Origin: Iodidimonas nitroreducens
GTDB lineage: Bacteria; Pseudomonadota; Alphaproteobacteria; Sphingomonadales; Rhodothalassiaceae
Assembly (NCBI RefSeq): GCF_008579165.1
Contig: NZ_BKCN01000001.1
Length of the DNA: 64,000 nucleotides
Direction: 5' to 3' (one strand)
The stretch's first letter is position 1, and each line of letters begins with the position of its first letter. The translations under genes were made by a program, and so were the position numbers. Positions 40,451 to 51,726 of this stretch are shown one piece after another. The notes under the pieces were generated by a model. The model had not been told where the DNA came from and did no database searches. It worked only from the letters and a program-made list of their open reading frames with translations.

Positions 40451-43400
40451 ATGAATGAGATGGATGTGAACGGCTCGAACCCCTTTGAGCACAAAGACGC
40501 AGTGATCGCCGAGGTGATCCAGATCGCAGGGAAAAATGCCCCGAAAAAAGAACGCGACGATTTTCTGCGCTTTCTTGATGTTTTTTATGCCCATGCATCG
40601 CCCGATGATGTGATCGCTCAATCGCCCGAGACCCTTTATGCCATTGCCTTTCATCTGTGGCAGATGAGCGCTACCCGAAAAGCCGGGCAGCCCAAGATCG
40701 AGGTTTTTAACCCACGCAGCCTGAAAGGCGGCTGGGGCACAGCCCACACCGCCATCGCCATCGTCAATGATGATATGCCTTTTCTGGTGGATTCGATCAC
40801 CGGCGGTTTGGCCGTTACCCATCGCTATCGCCTCCATGCGGTGCATCATCCCATTGTGATGATGGATCGCGATGAAACCGGAAAGCGGCGGAAATTTATC
40901 GGGGCCGTTAGCTTTGAACGGGGCCATGAACGCGGTGATGGCCGTGAATCATGCATGTATATCGAGATCGATGCCCAATCCGATCCTGCCGTGCTCGAAG
41001 ATATCAAGCGCGTGATCGAAACCATTTTGCATGATGTGCGCGCCAGCGTGAAAGATTGGCGGGCGATGATTGCCAAAATCGATGAAACAGTGGCATCGCT
41101 GACGGTCAATCCCCCGCCCATCGATCCTGATGATCAGGAAGAAACCATCCGCTTTCTGCGCTGGCTGGGGGCGGATCACTTTACCTTTCTGGGCTATCGG
41201 GAATATCGCTTTGATGGCGATGCAACAGACAGCGATTTTCATGCCGTGGAAAAATCGGGCCTGGGCATTTTGCGCGATCCCAATCGCTTCATCCTGCGCG
41301 GCACCCAGGGGCTGACCGCGATTTCAGCGGAAATCCGCCATTTTCTGGCCCAGCCCGATAAGCCGGTGATCATTACCAAAGCCAATGTAAAGGCCACAGT
41401 GCATCGCCCGGTGCATATGGATTATGTGGGGGTCAAAATTTATAACGAAGACGGCGGCGTGATTGGCGAGCGCCGCTTTACCGGCCTTTTCACATCCCAG
41501 GCCTATGCCGAAAGCCCCTATGACACGCCGCTTTTGCGCCGCAAGGTGGAAAATGTGCAAAAGCGCGCCCTATTCGACAAACGCAGCCATGCCGGTAAGG
41601 CCCTGCGCCATATTCTGGAAACCTTTCCCCGCGATGAACTCTTCCAGATCGAGGAAGGGCGGCTTTTGCGCACCGGCCTTGGGGTTTTGCATCTGCTTGA
41701 ACGGCCCCGCCCCCGGGCCTTCATCCGTCGCGATCAATTCGAGCGTTTTGTTTCGGCTCTCGTTTATGTGCCGCGCGATGTTTATCATTCCGGGCTGCGT
41801 CAGGCCGTTGAAAGCATTTTATGCGATGCCTTCAATGGCGAAATTTCGGTTTATTACGCCCAGCTATCCGATGATGTGATGGCCCGCTGGCATTTCATCA
41901 TCCGCACCAAGCCCGGCCAGGTTCCCAAAGCCGATGAGGCGATGATCGATCAAAGGCTGGCCGAAGCCGTAAAGGGCTGGCCCGAATTGCTGCGCGAACA
42001 TCTGGTGGAGCGCCATGGCGAAGAGGATGGTATCCATCTTTATAATCGCTATGGCCAGATTTTCTCGCTTGGTTATCAGGAAGATTTCGATCCTGATCAT
42101 GGTGTGCTCGACATTGCCAAAATCCATGCCCTGCGCCAGAGTGAAGGCATCGGCTTTGATCTGTATCGCCGGGAAACCGACCGCCCCGATGCCCTGCGGC
42201 TCAAAATGTACCATGGCAGCGAGATCATCCCCCTGAGCCAGTGCCTGCCGATGCTCGAGCATCTGGGCCTGAAGGTGATCAGCGAACATGCCTATGAGCT
42301 GGAGCGCGAGGAAGGCGGCTGCATTCATGATTTCTTCCTGCTCAAATCCGGTGCCCATCTCGATATCAAAACGCTCAAGCCCTTGGTCGAAGATCTTTTG
42401 GTTCATGTCTGGACCGGGCGGGTGGAAGACGACAGCTTCAACAGCCTGGCCATTGATTGCAGCCTCACCGCCCGGCAGATCGTGGTTTTGCGCGCCTATA
42501 GCCGCTTCATGCGGCAGCTTGGCCTGCCTTTCGGTCAGGTCTATGTGGCCCGATGCCTGCGCGATCATCCCCAGATCAGCCGCGATCTGTTTGATCTGTT
42601 TGCGGCCCGCTTTGATCCCGATGGGACCCCCGATGGGACAAAAGATGATCAGCGTGATGCGCGGGTGGCTAGCCTTGAAAGCCGCTTTCATGAAGCGCTC
42701 GATCAGGTCACGGGCCTTGATGAGGATCGCATCCTGCGGGCCTTTTTCAGCCTGATCAAAGCCAGCGTTCGCACCAATTTCTATCAATCCCTTGATTGCG
42801 ACAAAGGCTCGGATGGCACTACAGGCCTTGCCATCAAGATCAGGTCCCATGATGTGGATGAAGCGCCCTTGCCCCGGCCATGGCGGGAAATCTTTGTTTA
42901 TTCTCCGCGTGTTGAAGGGGTGCATCTGCGCTGGGGGCCGGTGGCGCGCGGGGGTTTGCGCTGGTCGGATCGGCGCCAGGATTTCCGGACCGAAGTTTTA
43001 GGGCTGGTGAAAGCCCAGCATGTGAAGAATGCGGTGATCGTGCCGGTGGGCGCAAAGGGGGGCTTCGTTCCCAAAAATCTGCCCACGGGCGGGGATCGTG
43101 AAGCCATTCTGGATGAAGGGATCGCCTGCTATAAACGCTTTATCTGCAGCCTGTTATCGATCACCGATAATCTTGTGGATGGAACGCTGACGCATCCGGA
43201 TCGGGTTCTTTGCCATGATGAGGATGATCCTTATCTGGTGGTTGCCGCCGATAAAGGCACCGCAAGCTTTTCCGACATTGCCAACCAGATCGCCAAAGAA
43301 CGCAAATTCTGGCTCGGCGATGCCTTCGCATCCGGCGGCAGCCAGGGCTATGACCATAAAGCCATGGCCATTACCGCCCGGGGTGCCTGGGTTTCAGTGG

Positions 43401-45357
43401 AGCGCCATTTCCGCGAACGCGGGCTGAATGTGGACATCGATCCTTTCACCGTGATCGGGGTGGGGGATATGTCGGGGGATGTGTTTGGCAATGGCATGCT
43501 TTTATCCCGTGCCATCCGCCTGCGCGCTGCTTTTGATCATCGCCATATCTTCATCGATCCCGATCCCGAAGCCCATGCTGATGCCAGCTTCAAGGAGCGC
43601 CAGCGTTTATTTGCGCTCAACCGATCAAGCTGGGCGGATTATGATACCAGCCTCATATCCGAAGGCGGCGGGGTGTGGTCGCGCAGTGCCAAATCCATCC
43701 GCCTCAACCCGCAGATCAAAGCCTTTTTGGGGATCGACAAAGACAGCCTCACCCCCACCCAACTGATCCATCATATCCTGAAGGCCAAAGCCGATCTTTT
43801 GTGGTTTGGGGGGATCGGTACCTATGTGAAAGCCACGGAAGAAAGCCACGCCGATGCCGGCGACCGGGCCAATGATATCTTGCGGATCAATGCGAGCGAA
43901 TTGCGGGCAAGCTGTGTGGGCGAAGGGGCTAATCTGGGGATGACCCAGAAAGCGCGAATCGAATTTGCCCGCGCCGGCGGCCGGATCAATACCGATTTCA
44001 TCGATAATTCCGCCGGTGTCGATTGTTCGGATAAAGAGGTCAATATCAAAATCCTGCTGGCCGATGCCATGGCCACAGGCACCCTAAAACCCCAAAACCG
44101 CGACTCGCTTTTAGCCGAGATGACGGATGCCGTGGCCGCTATTGTTTTGGAAGACAATTATCTGCAGACACAAGCCCTTAGCCACGCCGAGGCGCAAGCT
44201 GCAGGCGCCCGGGAAAGCCATGCCGGCCTCATCCGCACCCTTGCCCGCGAGGGAACGCTGGATCGCGATATCGAATTTCTGCCCAGCGAAGAGCAGTTTT
44301 CCGAACTTGCGGTGACGCAAAAAGGGCTGAGCCGACCGGAATTATCGGTCCTCATGGCTTATGCCAAGCTCAGTCTGAAAGCCGTCATGACCCGGGCTGA
44401 TCTTTTGGATGATCCATTTTTACAGCCTGAATTATGCTTGGGCTTTCCTGATATTCTGGTGGAACGCTTTCCAAAATCCTTGGAAAATCATCGCTTGCGC
44501 CGGGAAATGATCGCCACCATTTTGGTTAATCAGGTGGTGAATCGCGCCGGGCTGACCTTTGTTTATGAGGTGCGCGAGGAAACCGGCCTTGGTGTTGATC
44601 AGATTTTCAGCGCTTTTCTGGTGGTGCGGGATATTTTCCGGCTGCATAGCCTATGGCCACAGATCGATGCTCTTGATCATCAGGTGCCCTCAACCATTCA
44701 AACCCTGATGCATCTGGAGTTGACCACCCTGATCAAACAGCAAACCATCTGGTTTTTGCGCAATGAAGATCGCCCTTTGGCCCTCAAACCCCTGATCGAA
44801 ACCTATGGCGATGGGGTGGCGGCCCTTTTGGCACAACCGGAAGAGGTTTTATCCCCCCTGTCGCGGGAGGCCTATCAAACCCGGGTGGCGATGTATCAAG
44901 AACAAGGCTCGCCCCTTGAGCTCGCACGCCGGGTGGTTTCCCTGCAGATGCTCGGGTTTTGCTGCGATGTGCAAAAAGTGGCCATGCTTTGGGCCGGGAT
45001 GTGGTGGATGTGGGCCGCGCTTTTTCCGAAGTGGGGGAATGCATCGGCTTTGATTGGCTGCGCCAGACCAGCGAGTTGATTTCAACCGAAGATCATTGGG
45101 ATCGTTTGGCCGCCCGGGCGGTTTTGGATGATCTGGCCGATCAACAACGGGAACTCACCCGCTATATCCTGCAAAATACCGCCAGCGATCAGGGGGCGGA
45201 AGCCGTGAGCCTCTGGTTTAAAGAGCAGGACATGACCCGGATGCGGGCAGATCGGCTTTTGGCTGATCTGAAATCAAGCGGCCCCCTTTCGGTGGCGAAG
45301 CTGTCTTTTGCGGCCCGGCATCTGCGCTCGATCATGTCGCGAGCCGTTGGATCATAA
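40451..45357 (+). CDS. gdhZ: NAD-specific glutamate dehydrogenase, large type (frameshifted near 44986)
   Basis: This giant catabolic enzyme (about 1635 residues after repair) deaminates glutamate to 2-oxoglutarate with NAD. N-terminal ACT-like regulatory regions (FLVDSITGGLAVTHRYRLHA) lead to the catalytic core with VHLRWGPVARGGLRWSDRRQDFRTEVLGLVKAQHVKNAVIVPVGAKGGF-type sequence around 42910-43080, and the NAD-binding GVGDMSGDVFGNGMLLS. Near 44986 the frame breaks (GCCATGCTTTGG); with ATGGCT it continues ALGRDVVDVGRAFSEVGE and ends at 45357. The final 120 residues would otherwise be a separate orphan frame. Alone in its transcription unit. Confidence 0.92.
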
Positions 45358-45442
45358 GGCTCTTGGATCAATGGGTTGGTACGGTTTTCTAAAGAATCGC
45401 ACCAGCCTTTTTCCTGCCGCTCTCACGCAATGTGGTACTGCT

Positions 45443-46413
45443 TTAGCGCTCGATCAGCGCCTGGCACAGATCATCAAGCTGTTCTAATGAGGCATAGCGG
45501 ATCGTGACCTGCCCGCCCGCATCCCCCTTATGATCGATGCTCACAACAAAACCCAAAGATTGGCTGAGATCCTGCTCCAAAGCCCGGGTATCGGCGTCTT
45601 TCCGGAATGTGCCGGGCTTATGACCCACTGATGAAGAGGATGATGATTGGCTGGCTGTTGGCACTTTTCGCTGATCTTTTTGTGCATTGACGAGCTTTTC
45701 CACCGCCCGCACGCTCAATTCCCCCTCGATGGCTTTTTTCGCCAAAGCCAAAGGATCAGAAGTACCGATCAAGGCACGGGCATGGCCCATGCTCAGGCGG
45801 CCATCATCCACCATATGCCGCACCGCTTCAGGCAGGCTGAGCAGACGCAAAAGATTGGCGATATGGCTGCGGGATTTCCCCACAGCCTTAGCGATTTCAT
45901 CCTGCTTATGGCCGAAATCATCGATCAAGCGCAGATAACCCTGCGCTTCTTCGATGGCCGAAAGATCGCGCCTTTGGATATTTTCGATGATCGCCACTTC
46001 CAGCGCCGCCCGATCATCCAGATCGCGCACCAGAACCGGGACATCATGCAGGCCCGCTTTTTGGGATGCCCGCCAGCGCCGCTCCCCGGCAATGATTTCA
46101 TAACGCGGCCCATCAGCGCCATCTTTGGCCGATTTTCGCACCAGAATGGGCTGCAACACGCCTTTTTCCCGAATAGATTCGGCCAGCGATTGCAGTTCTT
46201 CCGCATCAAAGATCCGCCGGGGCTGAAACGGATTGGCCATCAGATGATGGATCGGCAAAACCCGCACCCCATCCCCATCGCGCCCACCGGCCCGTCCTTG
46301 TGTATCATGGCCCTCATCCAGCGGATAATCATCCATCAGGCAGAAAGCCCCCGGCCCAAACCCCGCTGAACCGCCCGCGTTTTTGGCTTTGCTGTTTGCT
46401 GAGGATCGCTCAT
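45443..46413 (-). CDS. parB: Chromosome partitioning protein ParB (frameshifted near 46340)
   Basis: This CTP-dependent DNA clamp loads at parS. ATG 46413 overlaps the parA stop (ATGA), and the N-terminus then reads MSDPQQTAKPKTRAVQRGLG with RGLGRGLSA, the classical ParB start. One extra C near 46340 (GCCTGATGG to GCCCTGATGG) joins it to MDDYPLDEG and the rest. The CTP/DNA domain has NPFQPRRIFD, YEIIAGERRWRASQKAGL and ENIQRRDLSAIEEAQGY, plus the HTH KSRSHIANLLRLLSLP. Healed length is 323 residues. Reading the sequence literally would give a wrong, longer N-terminus. Confidence 0.93.
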
Positions 46414-47216
46414 GCCGCCCGTGCCCTTCCTTCTCTGCGCAAAACTTCACTGGCCAATTTCATATAGGCCTGGCTGCCCGAACAGCGGTGATCATATAAA
46501 AGCGCGGGTTTTCCATGGCTTGGCGCTTCTGATACACGCACATTGCGCGGGATCACGGTTTTGAACACCACATCCCCCAGATAATCGCGCACATCCCGGG
46601 CGACCTGCTCGCTCAAGCGATTGCGCTTGTCAAACATGGTCAGCACCACACCGGCAATGGCCAAAGATGGATTATAGCTTGACCGCACCCGCTCGATCGT
46701 CCGCAGCAAAAGCGATAAGCCTTCAAGGGCGAAAAATTCACATTGCAAGGGCACCAAGACCTGTTCCGCCACCGTCAGGGCATTCAAGGTGAGCAGGGAA
46801 AGCGACGGCGGACAATCGATCAGAACATAATCAAAGCCAGCAAGGCCGGGATCTTTTTCCAGCATATCCCGCAGGCGATAAGCCCGGCGCGGCATGGTCA
46901 CCAATTCCATATCAGCGCCGGAAAGATCGATGGTCGAGGGCACCACATAAAGCCCGGGAATCCCCGTTTTCACCAAGACCGAGGCTATATCGGCTTCGCC
47001 CATCACCAGATCATAAGACGATAAAGACCGCTGCGCGCGATCAATCCCAAATCCGGTGGAGGCATTCCCCTGCGGATCAAGATCAAGGATCATCACCTTT
47101 TTCCCGATGGCCGATAAGGCGGTTGCCAGATTGATGGCGGTCGTGGTTTTCCCCACCCCGCCCTTTTGATTGGCAACGGCAATGATCCGGGGGCTTATGG
47201 GTTTTTTATCCTGCAC
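46410..47216 (-). CDS. parA: Chromosome partitioning ATPase ParA
   Basis: This 268-residue Walker-type ATPase moves ParB-parS complexes. The deviant Walker A NQKGGVGKTTTAINLATAL includes both lysines, Walker B is in DYVLIDCPPSLSLLTLNAL, and VMILDLDPQGNASTGFG follows the P-loop strand. Complete and unbroken. It overlaps rsmG by 11 bases and parB by 4, so the three are probably co-translated. Confidence 0.97.
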   Translation of the reverse strand: MQDKKPISPRIIAVANQKGGVGKTTTAINLATALSAIGKKVMILDLDPQGNASTGFGIDRAQRSLSSYDLVMGEADIASVLVKTGIPGLYVVPSTIDLSGADMELVTMPRRAYRLRDMLEKDPGLAGFDYVLIDCPPSLSLLTLNALTVAEQVLVPLQCEFFALEGLSLLLRTIERVRSSYNPSLAIAGVVLTMFDKRNRLSEQVARDVRDYLGDVVFKTVIPRNVRVSEAPSHGKPALLYDHRCSGSQAYMKLASEVLRREGRARAA

Positions 47217-47901
47217 GGCTTGCCGCCCTTATCTGAATGAGGATTGCCTGGGGGTCGGTCCAGCTTTCAAAAAGCTCCGCCTCAACTGTCCAGGATTGTT
47301 GGCAGCGGGTCAATTCCTCTTGCACGGACCGTCCCTTCAAAAACCAGTATTCACTTTGAGGTGTGCAGAATTTTTCCCCATAAGCCAAAAGCTGATCCAA
47401 TGGGGCCAGGGCGCGGGCGGTGATGATATCCACCGGAAAAGGCGCAAGCTGCTCGATCCGGCTGTGGTGGATGGTGGCATTCACCCCGGTTTCCCGGATT
47501 ACCTGCCGCAAAAAGCTGCATTTACGCTGATCGCTTTCCACCAGATGCACGGGGCCCGCATCAAAACAGGCCAGCACAAGGCCGGGAAATCCCGCCCCGG
47601 CCCCCAGATCCAACCAGCTTGGCTTTTCACCCTTTTCCGCCCCCGGATACAAAGACGAATGATCACGAACCTGCGCCACTATCTGAGCACTATCAAGAAA
47701 ATGGCGCGTCCAGATATGATCCACGGTTACCGGGCCAATCAGATTGATCTTTGCCTGCCATTTTTTCAAAAGCGCTTCATAAAGGCACAAGCGCTCATAT
47801 GTTTCACGTGAAACATCGAGCCGCTCTTTTGCCAAGCTCGCTGGCCACAAGTCTGGCGATCTGACGCTGAGCGAACCCATAGATTGAAGCCCCCTGCTCA
47901 T
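47206..47901 (-). CDS. rsmG: 16S rRNA (guanine-527-N7) methyltransferase RsmG
   Basis: This 231-residue SAM-dependent methyltransferase acts on G527 of 16S rRNA. The SAM motif WLDLGAGAGFPGLVLA is central, HLVESDQRKCSFLRQV follows and VDIITARALAPLDQLL is conserved. The codons for DVSRET in its N-terminus form a perfect parS site. ATGA overlap with mnmG upstream. An alternative start at Met 8 is possible. Confidence 0.95.
   Translation of the reverse strand: MSRGLQSMGSLSVRSPDLWPASLAKERLDVSRETYERLCLYEALLKKWQAKINLIGPVTVDHIWTRHFLDSAQIVAQVRDHSSLYPGAEKGEKPSWLDLGAGAGFPGLVLACFDAGPVHLVESDQRKCSFLRQVIRETGVNATIHHSRIEQLAPFPVDIITARALAPLDQLLAYGEKFCTPQSEYWFLKGRSVQEELTRCQQSWTVEAELFESWTDPQAILIQIRAASRAG
47800..47815. 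other. parS centromere site 1 (inside rsmG)
   Basis: Perfect 16-base palindrome TGTTTCACGTGAAACA, the universal ParB-binding sequence, lying within the rsmG coding region. Confidence 0.97.
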
Positions 47902-49775
47902 GCCGCTTTCGTTCGTTTTTTCAGATGCGACAGGATAAGGGTCAGGGCCGCCGGGGTCACTCCGGAAATCCGTGCCGCAGCCCCCAAGGTCGCGGGCCGG
48001 GCCTGTGCGAATTTTTCCTGCAATTCATTCGATAGCCCCGGAAGATCGGCAAAATCGAAATCCGCCGGAATGGTCAGCCCTTCGTCTTTTCTGAAGGCGG
48101 CAATATCATGGGCCTGACGATCCAGATAGGTGGCATAGCGGGCTTCGATCCGCACCTGTTCCAAAGCCTCGGATTGCAAAGCCGCCATCGCTTCAGGCCA
48201 AACGCGGCGCAAGGCATCGGGATCGATTTCCGGATAGCTCAAAAGCTCGAAAGCCGTGCGGCGGCGGCCATCCTTGCGCAGGCTGATCCCATAGGAACCC
48301 GCCTCATCGGGAGTGGTATGCAAAGCCTGAAGCTGCTGGCGCGCCCGATCCAACTGATCGGATTTATCCTGCCAATGCGCCGCCCGTTCCGGCCCCACCA
48401 GGCCGATGGCCAGGCCTTTTTCCGTCAGCCTTTGATCGGCATTATCCGCCCGCAAATGCAGGCGATATTCTGCCCGGCTGGTAAACATCCGATAGGGCTC
48501 GGCGGTGCCCCGGGTGATCAGATCATCGATCATCACGCCCATATAAGCATCGGCGCGATCCAGAATGAAGGGTGCAGCACCTGACGCAGACAAAGCAGCA
48601 TTCGTTCCCGCCAAAAGCCCTTGGGCCGCTGCCTCTTCATAGCCAGTGGTGCCATTGATCTGGCCTGCCAGATAAAGGCCGGAAACGCGCCGTGTCTCTA
48701 AGCTTGGGCGCAATTCGCGGGGATCGATATAATCATATTCAATGGCATAGCCGGGACGCACGATCTCGGCTTTTTGCAGGCCGGGCATGGTGTGGATCAG
48801 GGCCAGTTGTACATCTGCGGGCAGGCTCGTTGAAATGCCATTGGGATAAACCAGATGGCTATCCAAACCTTCGGGCTCCAGAAAGATCTGATGGCTATCC
48901 TTATCGGCAAAGCGCACGATCTTATCTTCGATGGATGGGCAATAGCGGGGACCACGGCTTTCGATCCGCCCGGAATACATCGCAGATAAATGCAGATTAT
49001 CGCTGATCACCTGATGCGTTTCGCGGGTGGTACGGGTGATATAGCATGAAATCTGTGGAACCGTGATCTGGCTGGTCAGGGTGGAAAATGGGACCGGCGG
49101 CTGATCGCCCGGCTGCTCTTCGCATTGGGACCAATCGATGCTGCGCCCATCCAGCCGGGGCGGCGTTCCGGTTTTCAGTCGGCCAAGGCTAAAACCCGCA
49201 CGCTCAAGAGAAAGGGACAAGCCCACCGCCGGCGCTTCGCCCATACGGCCGGCGGGGATGGTTTTTGGACCCAGATGAATAAGGCCGCGCAAAAATGTGC
49301 CGGTGGTCAAAACCACATGCGGGGCGCGCACCACCGCACCGTCCGCCAGCACAACACCCGTAACTTTTGCACCCGCATCGGCATTCTGATCGATAATCAG
49401 ATCTTCGACAGAAGCCGCACGCAGCGTCAGCCCCGCAATATTGGCCAAATGATCTTGCATAGCGCGAGCATAAAGGGCGCGATCCGATTGACAACGCGGC
49501 CCCTGCACGGCCGGCCCCTTGCGCCGATTGAGCAGGCGAAATTGAATCCCCGAGGCATCGGCCACCCGCCCCATCAGGCCATCCAAAGCATCAATTTCAC
49601 GAACCAGATGGCCCTTGCCCAATCCGCCAATCGCCGGATTGCACGACATCACCCCGATATGATCCAGACGGTGGGTAAGCAAAAGGGTTCTCGCCCCGAT
49701 GCGCGCCGAGGCCGCAGCGGCTTCGCAGCCAGCATGGCCACCGCCAATAATGATCACATCAAAGGAATCGTTCAC
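47898..49775 (-). CDS. mnmG: tRNA uridine 5-carboxymethylaminomethyl enzyme MnmG (GidA)
   Basis: This 625-residue FAD protein, with MnmE, modifies wobble U34 in tRNAs. FAD-binding IIIGGGHAGCEAAAASARIG is at the N-terminus, then SCNPAIGGLGKGHLVREIDA, and the C-terminal helical domain ends with ATLGAAARISGVTPAALTLI. Length matches the family and no frame break is seen. It lies between mnmE and rsmG; the first of a tight mnmG-rsmG-parA-parB run with overlapping ends. Confidence 0.97.
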   Translation of the reverse strand: MNDSFDVIIIGGGHAGCEAAAASARIGARTLLLTHRLDHIGVMSCNPAIGGLGKGHLVREIDALDGLMGRVADASGIQFRLLNRRKGPAVQGPRCQSDRALYARAMQDHLANIAGLTLRAASVEDLIIDQNADAGAKVTGVVLADGAVVRAPHVVLTTGTFLRGLIHLGPKTIPAGRMGEAPAVGLSLSLERAGFSLGRLKTGTPPRLDGRSIDWSQCEEQPGDQPPVPFSTLTSQITVPQISCYITRTTRETHQVISDNLHLSAMYSGRIESRGPRYCPSIEDKIVRFADKDSHQIFLEPEGLDSHLVYPNGISTSLPADVQLALIHTMPGLQKAEIVRPGYAIEYDYIDPRELRPSLETRRVSGLYLAGQINGTTGYEEAAAQGLLAGTNAALSASGAAPFILDRADAYMGVMIDDLITRGTAEPYRMFTSRAEYRLHLRADNADQRLTEKGLAIGLVGPERAAHWQDKSDQLDRARQQLQALHTTPDEAGSYGISLRKDGRRRTAFELLSYPEIDPDALRRVWPEAMAALQSEALEQVRIEARYATYLDRQAHDIAAFRKDEGLTIPADFDFADLPGLSNELQEKFAQARPATLGAAARISGVTPAALTLILSHLKKRTKAA

Positions 49776-49922
49776 CCGGCACCCTTTTCAGATTGACTGA
49801 TTTGGCCAAGCCTATCATCGCTTGCACCTGTGCCGCACCTTATGTTCGGGCGATCAAAAGGTCAAACGTCATTGCACGTTTGTTGGGCGCGCCTTATCGA
49901 AAACAGAGTGGCTGAATAGCAA

Positions 49923-49938
49923 TGTTTCACGTGAAACA
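49923..49938. other. parS centromere site 2
   Basis: Perfect TGTTTCACGTGAAACA in the 199-base gap between mnmE and mnmG. Confidence 0.97.
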
Positions 49939-49974
49939 TCGGCCAGCACTCCTCGTAAGCCACAAGATTTTACA

Positions 49975-51381
49975 CTATTTTCCAATGCAGAATGAGGAAA
50001 AGACGATATCCAGCATCGACTCCACATCCACCTGCCCGGTGATCCGCCCCACCGCCCGCGCCGCCATGCGGATATCCTCCGCGGCCAGCACCGGATCCCT
50101 ATGCTCGGCATCCGCCTGCATGTAGCGTTGCAAACAGGCTTGGGCGTCTTCAAGGGCTTGGCGGTGGCGAATGCGGGTGAGCGCCGGGGCTTCCCGCACA
50201 TCGCATAATTCCATCACCCGATGCGATAGCGCCTCCAATAAGTCCGCAATCCCGCGATCTGCGGTCACCGAGATCACAAAAAGCCTCTCCTCACCTGGCT
50301 GGCGCCCATAAGGGGGGTGGGTGAGTTGATCCGCCTTGTTCAAAAGGATGATATCTGCATCATCCCGCAAGCGCACAAGATCGGCTGGCAGATGCGAAAG
50401 ATCAAAGACAGGCGCGTGATCTCCGGGATCATCTCCATCCCCAATGATATGCGCAGCGGCATCGAGCAGAAGAACCCGAATATCCGCCTGATGCGCCTTG
50501 TCCAGCGCTCGGCGCACGCCTTCGCTTTCAATACTGTCTCCGGCTTCCCGGATGCCCGCCGTATCGATCAGGCTGGCAGGATAGCCCAACAGATTCATCT
50601 GCACCTCAATCACATCGCGGGTGGTTCCCGCAATATCTGAAACAATCGCGGCATCCTTTTTAGATAACGCATTTAAAAGGCTTGATTTTCCAACATTGGG
50701 CGCACCCAGCAAAACAATGGACACGCCCTCGCGCAGTCGCTCGCCCCGATGATCATCGCCAAGATGGGTGCTGATTTCATCCAGCAGGCGCATCATATCT
50801 GGGCGGAGCGTATCCACTATATCTTCTGGCAGATCTTCATCGGGAAAATCGATATCGGCCTCGATCCGGGCATAGGCATGCATCAGCCGCTGGCGCCAAT
50901 CTTCATAAATCCGCCCGAGGGCGCCGCCCATCTGCCGCAGCGCCTGTTGCTGTTGGGCCGCTGTTTGTGCCATCACCAGATCATTGATGGCTTCGGCCTC
51001 CGTCAGATCCATCCGCCCCTGCTCAAAAGCACGGCGGGTAAATTCCCCCGGCTCTGCGCCTCGCAGGCCTTTGATTTTTGATAAACCCTCCAGAACCGAG
51101 GCTACCACCGCCCGCCCACCATGAAGATGCAATTCCACCACATCCTCACCGGTGAAGCTGGCGGGTGCGGCAAAAACCAGAACCAAAGCCTCATCCAGCA
51201 AAGCCCCTGATTGCGGATCATAAAGTCGGCGCACTGATGCCAGACGCGGCGGCGGAGGGCTTTTCCGCGTCAGGCTGGCCAAAGCCGCCATCACCCGGGG
51301 GCCAGACAGCCGCACAACACTAACCCCAGCCCGGCCATGGCCACTGGCCAGCGCAAAAATACTGTCCTGTGCGGCGTCCAT
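49975..51381 (-). CDS. mnmE: tRNA modification GTPase MnmE (TrmE)
   Basis: This 468-residue partner of MnmG has an N-terminal tetrahydrofolate-binding domain (FTGEDVVELHLHGGRAVV, AEPGEFTRRAFEQGRMDLTE). The inserted G domain has P-loop GAPNVGKSSLLNAL, G2/G3 IAGTTRDVIEV and DTAGI, and NKAD. The protein ends with the FCIGK motif, whose Cys is required for the modification. Complete. It starts 3 bases after the DUF6489 gene stop. Confidence 0.97.
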   Translation of the reverse strand: MDAAQDSIFALASGHGRAGVSVVRLSGPRVMAALASLTRKSPPPPRLASVRRLYDPQSGALLDEALVLVFAAPASFTGEDVVELHLHGGRAVVASVLEGLSKIKGLRGAEPGEFTRRAFEQGRMDLTEAEAINDLVMAQTAAQQQQALRQMGGALGRIYEDWRQRLMHAYARIEADIDFPDEDLPEDIVDTLRPDMMRLLDEISTHLGDDHRGERLREGVSIVLLGAPNVGKSSLLNALSKKDAAIVSDIAGTTRDVIEVQMNLLGYPASLIDTAGIREAGDSIESEGVRRALDKAHQADIRVLLLDAAAHIIGDGDDPGDHAPVFDLSHLPADLVRLRDDADIILLNKADQLTHPPYGRQPGEERLFVISVTADRGIADLLEALSHRVMELCDVREAPALTRIRHRQALEDAQACLQRYMQADAEHRDPVLAAEDIRMAARAVGRITGQVDVESMLDIVFSSFCIGK

Positions 51382-51384
51382 GGC

Positions 51385-51627
51385 TCAGCTTTTAGGCTTG
51401 GTGCTGGTCATGGCAGCCTGCACAAGCTTTTGAAACTGCTCCATGCCCGTGCTGGCCCCGGTCATCCAGCCGCTCATCATCTGCTGAAGATCTTCGGCAC
51501 TCAGCCCCTCGCTCGCCCGGCGTTGCATTTGCGCCATGATTTCCTGCTGCAAGGGCTCTAAATCAGGCAAGCCGAAAAAGCTGCGCAATTCTTTTGGCGT
51601 ACAATCGATATCCACGGTAATTTTCAT
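51385..51627 (-). CDS. DUF6489-type small protein
   Basis: This 80-residue soluble helical protein has MKITVDIDCTPKELRSFFGL and ending MTSTKPKS. The start at 51627 has a perfect AAGGAGG ribosome site upstream, which decides it over the longer frame to 51690. The family (DUF6489, alphaproteobacteria) has no known role; position directly before mnmE suggests co-transcription. Confidence 0.82.
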   Translation of the reverse strand: MKITVDIDCTPKELRSFFGLPDLEPLQQEIMAQMQRRASEGLSAEDLQQMMSGWMTGASTGMEQFQKLVQAAMTSTKPKS

Positions 51628-51726
51628 GGTCTGGCCTCCTTGCGGCTTGCGGCCCACCCGCGTAGCCTGTGCATGGATCGGAATCGCCACCGAGCCAGCA
51701 TCCCCAGAAAAATAGGTTACCCGCGC

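Noticed and set aside
41864..42925. 353-codon open frame antisense to gdhZ
   Set aside because: Shadow of the glutamate dehydrogenase gene; composition is artefactual and no motif is seen.
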